Shown one piece after another: positions 23,994 through 32,859 of a stretch of DNA of 59,074 bases. The DNA is taken from the NCBI GenBank assembly GCA_002007365.1, contig LNZR01000090.1, forward strand, positions 1 through 59,074, written 5' to 3'. Made by a program: the position numbers and the translations under genes. The stretch is from Epulopiscium sp. Nele67-Bin005. Lineage in GTDB: Bacteria > Bacillota > Clostridia > Lachnospirales > Cellulosilyticaceae. Under the pieces are notes generated by a model. It saw nothing but the letters and a program-made list of their open reading frames with translations. It ran no database searches and had not been told where the DNA came from. Position 1 is the first letter of the stretch. Each line of letters starts with the position of its first letter.

Positions 23994-25321
23994 TTTTTAA
24001 ACCTCGCAATAAAAAATCCATCAGTTTTAGCAATATATGGTAAAATTTGGATATGATTTTCTTCCTTTATATAGGGTTTTACTAAATCAGGAACATCATC
24101 AGTTATAGGGTCAAGTTTTAGACCAAGGTTCAAAATATATTTAACCATATCTTCATTTTCAATTTTAGATAATGTACATGTACTATAAAGAAGAGTTCCC
24201 CCAGCTTTCAAATATCGTACAGCGTTGTTAACCAATTGTTTCTGAACCTCTGAAATTGCTAAAATATCCTCTGGTGTTTTATGATAACGCATATCAGGTT
24301 TGCGTTTTATAACTCCAAGACCAGAACAAGGAACATCTAAAAGTATCCTCTCAAAAGAGTCTTCCCAACTTTTGTTAAAATTAATCCCATTATTTACAAT
24401 TATTTTAATGGATTTTAAATTTAATCTGTCAGCATTTTTTTGGATTAGTTCGGTCTTATGTGGATATAAATCGGCACTAATTATTTCACATTCATCATTA
24501 CTAAGCTCTGCGATATGTGTTGATTTTCCTCCTGGGGCTGCACACATATCCAAAATTTTATCGCCTTTTTGTGGGTTTAGAAGATGAGAAACTAGGCTTG
24601 CGCTTTCATCTTGAGGAGTCCACTTTCCTTCCAAAAATGAATTTAAGTTTCCTATGTTGTAAGTTTTTTTCAAATATAAATTATCTTCTGGAAAAATAAT
24701 TCCATCACTACATTCAATCCCTTCATTTTGAAGTTCAAGTATAAGTTCATTTTTGGAGATTTGATTTTTATTAATACGAATACAAACTTCAGCACGTTCA
24801 TTAAATGCTGTACAAATTTTTTCCATTTCTTCTGTTCCATACATTTCAAGCCACATTTCAATTAACCAACTAGGCATAGAATATTTGATTGAAAAATGCT
24901 CTATTTTATGTGTATTCACATCAGGAAGAGAAATTTCATCTTTTTGACGCTCTAAATTACGCAAAACACCATTTACAAATCCAGATAAATTGTGCATTTT
25001 ACGTTTTTTAACAAGTTTAACAGCTTCATTTATAGTTGCAGAAGCTGGAATTTTATCCAAAAAGATTAGTTGGTACGCACTCATGCGCATCAAATGTTTT
25101 ATAAAAGGTTTCATTTTTTTTACAGGAGTTTTTGACACATGATTAATAAAGTAGTCGAGTTTAAGTTGGTGTTTCACCGTTCCATAAACTACTTCAGTAA
25201 TAAAACCTCTGTCTTCTTTTTTAATATTATCAAGTTCCTTTTTTAGTAGGAGTTGCATATAAGTTTCTTCTTTTTCGATTGTTGTAAGTAAGTCTACAAT
25301 TGTTTCACGTGCATTTTTCAT
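23990..25321 (-). CDS. rsmB: 16S rRNA (cytosine-967-C5)-methyltransferase RsmB
   Basis: The 443-residue product has the N-terminal NusB-like RNA-binding domain (residues 1-135) and a SAM-dependent methyltransferase domain with ILDMCAAPGGKSTH, LLDVPCSGLGV (the PC cysteine) and YSTCTLSKIENE (the nucleophilic cysteine). It methylates C967 of 16S rRNA. GAAAGAGGAC precedes the ATG. A terminator-like hairpin separates it from fmt, so rsmB-rlmN may be expressed at a lower level than the genes upstream. Confidence 0.95.
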   Translation of the reverse strand: MKNARETIVDLLTTIEKEETYMQLLLKKELDNIKKEDRGFITEVVYGTVKHQLKLDYFINHVSKTPVKKMKPFIKHLMRMSAYQLIFLDKIPASATINEAVKLVKKRKMHNLSGFVNGVLRNLERQKDEISLPDVNTHKIEHFSIKYSMPSWLIEMWLEMYGTEEMEKICTAFNERAEVCIRINKNQISKNELILELQNEGIECSDGIIFPEDNLYLKKTYNIGNLNSFLEGKWTPQDESASLVSHLLNPQKGDKILDMCAAPGGKSTHIAELSNDECEIISADLYPHKTELIQKNADRLNLKSIKIIVNNGINFNKSWEDSFERILLDVPCSGLGVIKRKPDMRYHKTPEDILAISEVQKQLVNNAVRYLKAGGTLLYSTCTLSKIENEDMVKYILNLGLKLDPITDDVPDLVKPYIKEENHIQILPYIAKTDGFFIARFKK

Positions 25322-25357
25322 TAAAAGTCCTCTTTCGTTAAGTAATTTTAGATAAAA

Positions 25358-25383
25358 TAAAAGACGCTAAAAGCGCCTTTATT
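25358..25383 (-). terminator. Terminator-like hairpin between fmt and rsmB
   Basis: On the minus strand AAAGGCGCT and AGCGTCTTT form a nine-pair stem with loop TTT, then TATTTTATC. It is inside the usual operon and may act as a partial terminator. Confidence 0.7.
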
Positions 25384-25385
25384 TA

Positions 25386-26318
25386 TTAGCAAAGTATCTC
25401 ACCTGCTAAAATTGAATTTCCCTTTATATATTCACTAACTAACATACGTTTTTTATTTGGAAGTTGCATCTCTTCAATCAAAAGTTGCCCATCTCCAGTT
25501 TGAACCAAAATTCCTTCTTTATCTACAGAAAGAATTGTACCTATAGGAGCAGTTTTATCTAAATGTTTAATAGTGGCTTTATAAATTTTTAAAGGCTGAT
25601 TATTATATAGAGTATAGCCAACTGGCCAAGGGTTTAAACCTCTAATTAAATTATTTATTGAAGAGGCTGAATTTTCCCATTTAATTTTGGCAAGTTCTTT
25701 GTTAAGCATAGGTGCATACGTTGATTTATCGTGGTTTTGTATCTCACGCTCTAATGTATTATTTTCAATTAGAGGCAAGGCTTCTTCGAGTGCAATAGCT
25801 CCAACGACCATCATTTTATCATGCAAAGTTTGTGCTGTATCGGTTTCTTCTATAATAATTTCCTTTTTGTATAACATATCACCAGTATCTAAACCTTTAT
25901 CCATATACATAATTGTAACGCCAGTTACTTTTTCTCCCTCAATAATTGACCATTGAATTGGTCCAGCACCTCTATATTTTGGAAGTAAAGAACCGTGTAC
26001 ATTAATGCACCCACGTTTAGGAATATTTAAAATAGACTCAGGTAAAATTTGACCAAAAGCTACTACAATAATTATATCTGGATTATAATTTTTTATAGCA
26101 GTATAACAATCTTCTTCAGCTTTTAAGCGTTGGGGTTGCATAACTTCTAAGTTATATTTTAATGCTAATTCTTTAACTGGTGACATAATTACTTTGTTTC
26201 CACGGCCTTTAGGTCTATCCGGTTGGGTAAAAACTAAACCAATCTCATGGTTATTATCAATTAGCATTTGTAATGTAGGGACTGCAAAATCAGGAGTTCC
26301 CATAAAAACAACTTTCAT
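25386..26318 (-). CDS. fmt: Methionyl-tRNA formyltransferase
   Basis: The 310-residue product is full length, with the catalytic Asn/His in CINVHGSLLPKYRGAGPIQW and the Asp in YMDKGLDTGDML, and the C-terminal tRNA-binding OB-like domain. It transfers a formyl group from 10-formyl-THF to Met-tRNA(fMet) for initiation. It follows def by 21 bases; Fmt adds the formyl group that Def later removes. GAAAGGAAA precedes the ATG. Confidence 0.96.
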   Translation of the reverse strand: MKVVFMGTPDFAVPTLQMLIDNNHEIGLVFTQPDRPKGRGNKVIMSPVKELALKYNLEVMQPQRLKAEEDCYTAIKNYNPDIIIVVAFGQILPESILNIPKRGCINVHGSLLPKYRGAGPIQWSIIEGEKVTGVTIMYMDKGLDTGDMLYKKEIIIEETDTAQTLHDKMMVVGAIALEEALPLIENNTLEREIQNHDKSTYAPMLNKELAKIKWENSASSINNLIRGLNPWPVGYTLYNNQPLKIYKATIKHLDKTAPIGTILSVDKEGILVQTGDGQLLIEEMQLPNKKRMLVSEYIKGNSILAGEILC

Positions 26319-26339
26319 TTAATTATTTCCTTTCAAAAA

Positions 26340-26807
26340 CTATTCTTCTGGAGGTACATCAAATAAATCACCTTCAATAAAATCCACAAATAACTTTCCT
26401 TCTAGGTGGTCAAACTCATGGCACATTGCACGAGCCATAAATTCTTCTCCACTAATTTCAAAAGAAACTCCGTGTCTATCTAGTGCTTTAATTTTTACTG
26501 TATGAGGTCTAGTAACTAGCCCATATTTTGCAGGAACACTTAAACACCCTTCATCTCCTACCTGTTCACCAGAGGTTTCAACTATTTCAGGATTAATGAA
26601 TTCTGTTATTCCTTCTCCGATATCAATTACAAAAATTCTTTTTAATAATCCAATTTGAGGAGCAGCAAGCCCAACCCCTTCAGCATCATACATTGTCTCA
26701 GCCATGTCATCTAACAATTCATGTAGTGCAGTGTCAAAATTTCTAACTGGTTTTGAGACTTTTCTTAAAATTTCATCATCATCAGTTCTAATTTTTCTAA
26801 TAGCCAT
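26340..26807 (-). CDS. def: Peptide deformylase
   Basis: ATG 26,807 is chosen because AAGGAGG lies eight bases before it; a longer frame would overlap priA by 23 bases. The 155-residue product has the three PDF motifs: GVGLAAPQIG, EGCLSVP (metal cysteine) and HEFDHLEG (two metal histidines and the catalytic glutamate). It removes the N-formyl group from nascent proteins using Fe(II). It is placed between priA and fmt, as in B. subtilis. Confidence 0.96.
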   Translation of the reverse strand: MAIRKIRTDDDEILRKVSKPVRNFDTALHELLDDMAETMYDAEGVGLAAPQIGLLKRIFVIDIGEGITEFINPEIVETSGEQVGDEGCLSVPAKYGLVTRPHTVKIKALDRHGVSFEISGEEFMARAMCHEFDHLEGKLFVDFIEGDLFDVPPEE

Positions 26808-26826
26808 TTTGTTTTCCTCCTTAATT

Positions 26827-29079
26827 TTAAATGACATTAAGCGGGTCAATATCCCAACTTAACTTAATTTGTTTAATATCCTCTGTCTGAGAAAATTTGT
26901 TTATGCAATACTTTCCATACATCAAAAGGATTTCTCTATTATGCCCAAGTATAGTTATTTTCCATCTATAATTATCAGCAATTTTTGCTAAGCTTGCTTT
27001 GGTAGGTCCAAGTAACCTAAATAGTTTTTTCTTATTATAAAAGTCAAAATAATGTTTAAGCTGATGAACTTTTTTTATAACTATATCTTCATCTGTACCA
27101 TATATTAAAATTGAAAAAATGTGATTATATGGTGGATATCCAAGTTTTTTTCTGAAGTTAAGTTCATTTTGATAAAAATTTTTCTGATTAAAAAATTTCA
27201 CATCTTGCAATACTTCATGCTCAGGGGTATAGCTTTGGATAACTACAAATCCTTGTTTTTCACCACGTCCAGCCCTTCCTAAAGTTTGGGTGAGAAGTTG
27301 GAATGTTCTTTCTCGTGAGCGAAAATCTTCAGTATGCAAGCTTTGGTCAGCTGAAATAATACCCATCAAAGTTACTTTTTCAAAATCATGACCTTTAGCA
27401 ATCATTTGAGTCCCAATCAAAATATTAATTTCTCTATTTCTAAACTGAGTTAAAATTTTTTCGTGACCATCTTTTTTGGAAGTCGTGTCAAAATCCATTC
27501 GACCTACTCCAAATTTTTCAAAGTGGATATTCAAATAATCTTCAACTTTTTGTGTTCCGTTCCCAAAAAATCTAATAAATTTACTTCCACAACTTGGACA
27601 AGTTTTAGGAACTTCTTGAAGGCTTGCACAGTGATGACATACTAGTTGATAATCAGTTTTATGATAGGTCATTGACACGTCACAATGAATACATTTTACT
27701 ACAAATCCACAATTTCTACAGTTTATAAAAGTAGAATGACCTCTTCTATTTAAAAGGAGCATTACTTGGTCATTGTTGTTGAGTGTTAATTCGATTGCTT
27801 GGTGTAGATATCTACTAATTACTTGAGCATTTCCATCTTTTAATTCATTTCTCATATCTACAATTTCAACGTAAGGCATAATTGATTGCCCAGTTCTTTT
27901 TGTTAAAGTTAAATGTGTAATGGTATTTTCAACTGCGTCTTTATAAGTTTCAAAACTTGGGGTGGCAGAGGCTAAAACAACAACTCCATTTTGAAGTTCC
28001 ATATATTTTTTTGCAACTTCAATAGCATTATATTTTGGTGATGCATCGGCAGATTTGTAGCTAGTATCATGTTCTTCATCAACTATAATTACACCTAAGT
28101 TTGGAAGAGGCATAAATACTGCACTTCTAGGACCTATAACAATTTGAACTTTACCTTCTTTTGCTAATAAATAAAGATTTTGGCGTTGTTTAGCAGTCAT
28201 TCGACTATGAGTTAGCGCCACTCTATTTCCAAAACGTTCTTTAAATCTGGATAAAGTTTGTTGAGTTAATGCAATTTCAGGAACGAGAACTATAGCAGTT
28301 TTATTTTTCAAGAGGGCATCTCTTATAACATGAAGAAATATTTCAGTTTTTCCACTACCCGTAACCCCCTCTAATAAAAAAGTGGCAAATTTATCAGACT
28401 GCACCTTAGATAAAATTGCTTGATAACTTATTTCTTGTTCAGAGTTTAATGTTTTAAAAGGAGCATTGTTTATAGGTTCAAAAATATATTCTTCCTGTAC
28501 AAGTTCCTTTTTTAGAATGTCTTTTTTGATTAAGGTATTTAGTGCCGAACTACAATTTTCAATGTTTGAAGTTATATAACTTAATAACAATTTACTAATA
28601 TTATTTTTTATAAATAACTCTAAAATTGCAACCTGTTTTCCTTTTAATTTATCAGAATAAATTTTTGCTTCTTCAACCGAAAGTAACAAATTTACAAAAG
28701 TTTGTGTGGTACGAGAAGCTTCAATTGGTTTTTGATTTAGAGCAGGGGGCAACATTACATTTAAACTACCTGCACAAGTTGCCCCATAATAATTTATTAA
28801 AAATTTAGCAAGTTCTATTTGAGTTTCATTCAAAATTGGATAGGCATCAATAATGCTAATAATTTCTTTAATTTTAAAATTACCTTCAGGCGTAATATTT
28901 GAAATTTGTAGCAAGTATCCGATAGAAGTTTTATTTCCTTTACCAAAAGGTACTTTTACTCTTGAGCCGATTTTTATCTCATCATATAAATGTATTGGTA
29001 TTATATAGCTAAAAAATTGATCAATCTCTTTATTTGTGGCATGAGAAAGAATTACACTTCCATATAACTTGTTGTTCAT
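26827..29079 (-). CDS. priA: Primosomal replication restart helicase PriA
   Basis: The 750-residue superfamily 2 helicase has an N-terminal DNA-binding domain, Walker A LLEGVTGSGKTEIF, Walker B DEEHDTSY and two zinc sites formed by CRNCGFVVKCIHCD and CHHCASLQEVPKTCPSCG. GTQMIAKGHDF and QTLGRAGRG are late helicase motifs. It reloads the replisome at stalled forks away from the origin. The ATG is eight bases after the rpoZ stop without a clear ribosome site, so translational coupling is likely. The gene coaBC, usual between rpoZ and priA, is absent. Confidence 0.96.
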   Translation of the reverse strand: MNNKLYGSVILSHATNKEIDQFFSYIIPIHLYDEIKIGSRVKVPFGKGNKTSIGYLLQISNITPEGNFKIKEIISIIDAYPILNETQIELAKFLINYYGATCAGSLNVMLPPALNQKPIEASRTTQTFVNLLLSVEEAKIYSDKLKGKQVAILELFIKNNISKLLLSYITSNIENCSSALNTLIKKDILKKELVQEEYIFEPINNAPFKTLNSEQEISYQAILSKVQSDKFATFLLEGVTGSGKTEIFLHVIRDALLKNKTAIVLVPEIALTQQTLSRFKERFGNRVALTHSRMTAKQRQNLYLLAKEGKVQIVIGPRSAVFMPLPNLGVIIVDEEHDTSYKSADASPKYNAIEVAKKYMELQNGVVVLASATPSFETYKDAVENTITHLTLTKRTGQSIMPYVEIVDMRNELKDGNAQVISRYLHQAIELTLNNNDQVMLLLNRRGHSTFINCRNCGFVVKCIHCDVSMTYHKTDYQLVCHHCASLQEVPKTCPSCGSKFIRFFGNGTQKVEDYLNIHFEKFGVGRMDFDTTSKKDGHEKILTQFRNREINILIGTQMIAKGHDFEKVTLMGIISADQSLHTEDFRSRERTFQLLTQTLGRAGRGEKQGFVVIQSYTPEHEVLQDVKFFNQKNFYQNELNFRKKLGYPPYNHIFSILIYGTDEDIVIKKVHQLKHYFDFYNKKKLFRLLGPTKASLAKIADNYRWKITILGHNREILLMYGKYCINKFSQTEDIKQIKLSWDIDPLNVI

Positions 29080-29086
29080 AAAAATA

Positions 29087-29380
29087 TTAATCTAAATCTT
29101 GCTCTCTAATTTTGATTTTTCCTTTATAAAGTTCATCTACAGCAATCGAAGTTGGCTTTTTCTTTCTAAGTTTAATAGCTAATTCTGTTGCTTGTTTTGA
29201 ACGAATTGGATCAGTCCAACCGTCATAATCTTTGTCATTCATTTCTCCATTTACGATGTCAATAATTTGTCTAGCTCTTCTTGCTGTTGCAATAATAATT
29301 GAATAACGACTTGTAATAACTGTTTCTTGTGCCTCAGTATTAATTTTTTCTGTAATTTGTGAATAAGATGGCTCTAACAT
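29087..29380 (-). CDS. rpoZ: DNA-directed RNA polymerase omega subunit
   Basis: The 97-residue product has the omega signature MLEPSYSQITEKI, then SRYSIIIATARRARQI and TELAIKLRKKKPTSIAVDEL. Omega helps assemble the beta' subunit of RNA polymerase. Its AGGAG site lies within the last codons of gmk, with two bases between the genes. The position after gmk is standard in Firmicutes. Confidence 0.94.
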   Translation of the reverse strand: MLEPSYSQITEKINTEAQETVITSRYSIIIATARRARQIIDIVNGEMNDKDYDGWTDPIRSKQATELAIKLRKKKPTSIAVDELYKGKIKIREQDLD

Positions 29381-29382
29381 AT

Positions 29383-29991
29383 TTAATTTTCTCCTAACAT
29401 ATTAGCGATATAAGTTTGATAACGTTCACTTTTTAATTTTTCAGCTTGAGTAATAAGTTTAACTTCATTAACAGCATCTTCTAATTTATCATTAATTATG
29501 ATGTAATCATAGGCGTTATAAAGTGCTAATTCCTCTCTTGCACGTAATAAACGTTGCTCAATTGTTGCAATAGAATCAGTACTTCTGCCGTTTAATCTTG
29601 TTCGTAACTCTTCAAAAGTAGGAGGCATAATAAAAATAAAAATTGCTTCAGGATACTTTTTCTTAATTTGCAACGCACCTTGTACTTCTATTTCTAAAAT
29701 AATATCTTGACCATTTTCTATAGTAGAATTAATAAAATCTTTAGGCGTTCCGTAATAATTCCCACAAAATTCGGCATACTCCAACAAATCATCAGCCTCA
29801 ATCATAGCTTGAAATTGGTCTTGTGTTTTAAAAAAATAGTGCTTTCCCTCAATTTCTCCTGTTCTTGCTGTTCTTGTTGTTGCTGAAATTGACAATTGGT
29901 AATTATTATCTTTAATTAATTCTTGTACTATAGTACCCTTTCCAGAACCTGATGGTCCAGATAAAACAATTTTTAATCCATTACCTTCCAT
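29383..29991 (-). CDS. gmk: Guanylate kinase
   Basis: The 202-residue product has the P-loop LSGPSGSGKGTI, the GMP-binding TRTARTGEIEGKHY and EYAEFCGNYYGTP segments and the lid RLNGRSTDS. It phosphorylates GMP to GDP. ATG 29,991 is the first usable start, since an in-frame TAG lies 18 bases upstream, yet the only good ribosome site, AAAGGAGG, is 31 bases away with a small hairpin between them (see the site at 30,000-30,030). A promoter lies at 30,058-30,086. It is the first gene of the operon ending in rlmN. Confidence 0.95.
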   Translation of the reverse strand: MEGNGLKIVLSGPSGSGKGTIVQELIKDNNYQLSISATTRTARTGEIEGKHYFFKTQDQFQAMIEADDLLEYAEFCGNYYGTPKDFINSTIENGQDIILEIEVQGALQIKKKYPEAIFIFIMPPTFEELRTRLNGRSTDSIATIEQRLLRAREELALYNAYDYIIINDKLEDAVNEVKLITQAEKLKSERYQTYIANMLGEN

Positions 29992-29999
29992 AATTATTT

Positions 30000-30030
30000 C
30001 TACTAACTAAAAAGTAGTAGCTCCTCCTTT
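30000..30030 (-). promoter_or_regulatory. Distant ribosome site plus hairpin in the gmk leader
   Basis: AAAGGAGG (30,030-30,023) is followed by a 6-bp stem, CTACTA (30,020-30,015) with TAGTAG (30,005-30,000), and a nine-base loop. Folding the hairpin would bring the ribosome site to about ten bases from ATG 29,991, as in phage T4 gene 38; otherwise the distance is 31 bases. Confidence 0.5.
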
Positions 30031-30057
30031 AAATGTATTTTAGCTTATCTTTTGCAA

Positions 30058-30086
30058 ATCATACCATATATAACATCTTATTTCAA
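30058..30086 (-). promoter_or_regulatory. Promoter of the gmk-rpoZ-priA-def-fmt-rsmB-rlmN operon
   Basis: On the minus strand TTGAAA (30,086-30,081), a 17-base spacer, then TATGAT (30,063-30,058). The leader is about 60 bases. Confidence 0.7.
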
Positions 30087-30114
30087 GTATAATCAATATT
30101 AGACAAACTTTTTA

Positions 30115-31485
30115 TTATAAATTGAAATATTGTGTAAGTAAATTTTTAGTTATATTTACTGAACCCGTATCTTTATTTTCTATAATTACAACAAAGGCAA
30201 TTTCCTTTTCATCATTATTAGCAAAGCCAACTACCCAAGAATGAGAGTTTTCATCATTAATTTGTGCTGTCCCAGTTTTAATTCCTATGGATAAATCAAG
30301 GTCATTTAGATGAATTCCTGTTCCAGTTTCGACTGTTTTTTTCATCATATTTTGTAAAATAATTGCGTGTTCTTCAGTTAAAATATTATCATAGTAACTT
30401 GGTAGAAATTTTTCAACTTGTTTAGCCGAGGCATTTGTAATTTCATCAACATAATACGGGTTCATTAGAACTCCATCATTTGCAATCGCACAACTAATCA
30501 TAGCCATTTGGAAAGGTGTAACTAGAGTTTTTCCTTGCCCAATATAAGCTAATAATTGATTAAATTCATCGGCATTTACAACATCTACTTGACTTTTTTT
30601 AATGTCAATATTAGTTAGTAATTCTGAATTAAAAAGTAAATTTTCAGCTGTATTTTCTAGTTGTGAAGTAGAAATATAATTTTTTAAATTCACATAAAAA
30701 CTATTACACGAAACAGCAAAAGCTTCTTCAACGTTTATATTTCCATGTACATTTCCATTAAAACAACGAATTTTATATTCTCCAACTTCAATATAACCAT
30801 TACAAGTATAATGAATATCTTGCCAAAAGTCTGGATAATTTTCTAACAATGATAATGTAGATACAATTTTAAACGTAGAACCGGGAGGGTATAAACCTTG
30901 GGTTGCTCGATTAAATAATGGAGCATTTGCAGTATCTTGAGATAAAGTATTCCATTCAGATGCTATAGTATTTGGGTTAAAACTTGGCGAAGAATACATC
31001 GCTTTAATTTTTCCTGTTTGAGGCTCAATCATAACAATTGCACCTGTTTCATTTTGTAAACTTTCTTCAGCAATACTTTGCAAATCATTATTTATGGTTA
31101 AGGTGATATTTTGCCCACTAAAATTATTTTTTGTAAAAGTATATTTTAAGATTTCTATTAAATTATAAGTTGGGGATAATAGGTTTTGATTTAATATTTG
31201 CTCCAAACCATATTTTCCATAATCACTATAACCGATTACATGAGCGTAGCGTTCATCATACGAATAATAACGCTCATCGTTATTTGTATAAGCTAGCACA
31301 ATCCCATTTTCATCATAAAAATTTCCTCTTGATACACTATCTTCAAGCTGTGAAAGTCTTGGGTTATATTGATGAACAGCAAGATTACTATATCCAACAA
31401 TATAATAAATTCTACAACTCAATATGATAAATACCAGCAAAAGTATAGCTCTAACTACTTTGATATTAGTATTTTCTTGCATCAT
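30115..31485 (-). CDS. Penicillin-binding transpeptidase (PbpA/FtsI-like class B)
   Basis: The 456-residue product has one N-terminal membrane helix (residues 10-30) and a transpeptidase domain with Ser203-Thr-Phe-Lys206, Ser257-Cys-Asn259 and Lys401-Thr-Gly403. It lacks a glycosyltransferase domain. It cross-links peptidoglycan stem peptides on the outer face of the membrane. The start overlaps the stop of the FtsW/RodA gene by four bases, so the polymerase and its partner transpeptidase are coupled. The class is the short clostridial PbpA type, without PASTA domains. Confidence 0.92.
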   Translation of the reverse strand: MMQENTNIKVVRAILLLVFIILSCRIYYIVGYSNLAVHQYNPRLSQLEDSVSRGNFYDENGIVLAYTNNDERYYSYDERYAHVIGYSDYGKYGLEQILNQNLLSPTYNLIEILKYTFTKNNFSGQNITLTINNDLQSIAEESLQNETGAIVMIEPQTGKIKAMYSSPSFNPNTIASEWNTLSQDTANAPLFNRATQGLYPPGSTFKIVSTLSLLENYPDFWQDIHYTCNGYIEVGEYKIRCFNGNVHGNINVEEAFAVSCNSFYVNLKNYISTSQLENTAENLLFNSELLTNIDIKKSQVDVVNADEFNQLLAYIGQGKTLVTPFQMAMISCAIANDGVLMNPYYVDEITNASAKQVEKFLPSYYDNILTEEHAIILQNMMKKTVETGTGIHLNDLDLSIGIKTGTAQINDENSHSWVVGFANNDEKEIAFVVIIENKDTGSVNITKNLLTQYFNL

Positions 31486-32801
31486 ATTCCAAATTCCTCC
31501 TTCCGTTTTTTAAATTTATTAAGGAAGTTTGGAGATTTTTTGGGTACAGTTTGTGGATAACTCAGCATACTTACTATTCCTAGATTTATCATCAAACTTA
31601 GTAATGATGAGCCACCATAACTTACAAAAGGCAAAGTAACGCCCGTCAAAGGGAGCAATTGCACAATTCCACCCAAAATCAAAATACTTTGAGTTGCAAT
31701 TAGTGTTGTGTATCCTAAAATAATATATTTGTGCCAAGTAGGGGGCTTATTAATCGATACCCCAAGCCCCCAAAAAGCTATAATTATATAACACGCAACT
31801 ACTGATAAACCTGCAACTATACCAAGTTCTTCAACTATTGCAACAAAAATATAATCGGTAGTTACATAAGGGACTTTGGTAGGCATTCCGTTGGTTAGAC
31901 CACTCCCAAGCCAGCCCCAAGTACCCATAGAAAACATACCTTGGGCGAACTGGTATCCTGAAGTTGATAAGTTTTCCCAAGGGTTAATCCATGCTTCTAT
32001 ACGAGATTGAATATAGGTTATTTTTGGAGCTAAAATTGAAATTGCACCAGCCCCCAAAATTAATGCACACAAAATTTCTTTTACTTTTCCAGTAGCCACA
32101 TAAAACATAACTAAAACTACACAGAAATAAAGGCTTGCACTACCTAAATCACGTTGAACTGTTAATGTTAATAAAACTACTAAGGTTAGAATTAGAAGTT
32201 TGGCAAGTTCGTATTTATTATTTTTAGTTTGATAATTTTCTAAATAAATAGCAATAGCAATTACATAGCTTAACTTTGCAAATTCAGAGGGTTGAAACGT
32301 ATGACCCCCTATTTTTACCCAGTTCATAGCACCGTTTATAGTTTCTCCACTTATAAAAGGAAGAAACAGCAAAATTATCGTAATTATTCCATATAAATTA
32401 GCGTATCTCATCTTGAAAATCAGTGGCATCAACCTAATTATAACAAGCGTTATTAATATAGAAATCGCAAGCCATTTTAATTGTGCAAACGCAAAATCCA
32501 CGTCTAGCCTCGTCAGGATAACTTGACTTACTGCCACCAACAACGAAACACTAAACCATGGCACAATTAAGTGAGTTCGTGGCTTGAATTTACAATAATT
32601 GTACAATACCCAAAACGCCATTAGACTAACCAACGTTTGAAATAAAATTAAATCAGCCCGTTCAAAAAATACTATTAAATTAATAAACATACTTGTTCCA
32701 AAAAATAACGCTAAATTTATATAAAATGCGTATAATCGTTGCATAACCCAGCTTTCATTGTTAAATGCTAAACTTATTAAAACTCCAATTGCAATTATCA
32801 T
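31482..32801 (-). CDS. FtsW/RodA/SpoVE family peptidoglycan polymerase
   Basis: The SEDS-family membrane protein has the conserved TINGAMNWVKIGGHTFQPSEFAK split by a helix end, then TVQRDLGSAS (the essential Asp), PYVTTDYIFVAIVEELG and TLPFVSYGGSSL. ATG 32,801 has no ribosome site. The frame is open upstream to 32,864, and GAGG at 32,846-32,849 (preceded by AAGGAG) sits five bases from an ATT at 32,840, so the real start is probably non-AUG, adding 13 hydrophobic residues that begin a first membrane helix. The gene lies between the U32 peptidase and the transpeptidase. Confidence 0.92.
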   Translation of the reverse strand: MIIAIGVLISLAFNNESWVMQRLYAFYINLALFFGTSMFINLIVFFERADLILFQTLVSLMAFWVLYNYCKFKPRTHLIVPWFSVSLLVAVSQVILTRLDVDFAFAQLKWLAISILITLVIIRLMPLIFKMRYANLYGIITIILLFLPFISGETINGAMNWVKIGGHTFQPSEFAKLSYVIAIAIYLENYQTKNNKYELAKLLILTLVVLLTLTVQRDLGSASLYFCVVLVMFYVATGKVKEILCALILGAGAISILAPKITYIQSRIEAWINPWENLSTSGYQFAQGMFSMGTWGWLGSGLTNGMPTKVPYVTTDYIFVAIVEELGIVAGLSVVACYIIIAFWGLGVSINKPPTWHKYIILGYTTLIATQSILILGGIVQLLPLTGVTLPFVSYGGSSLLSLMINLGIVSMLSYPQTVPKKSPNFLNKFKKRKEEFGI

Positions 32802-32859
32802 GTAAGTTGTTAAAAAATAACGACTTATTAAAATTAAAATACTAACCTCGTCCCTCTCC

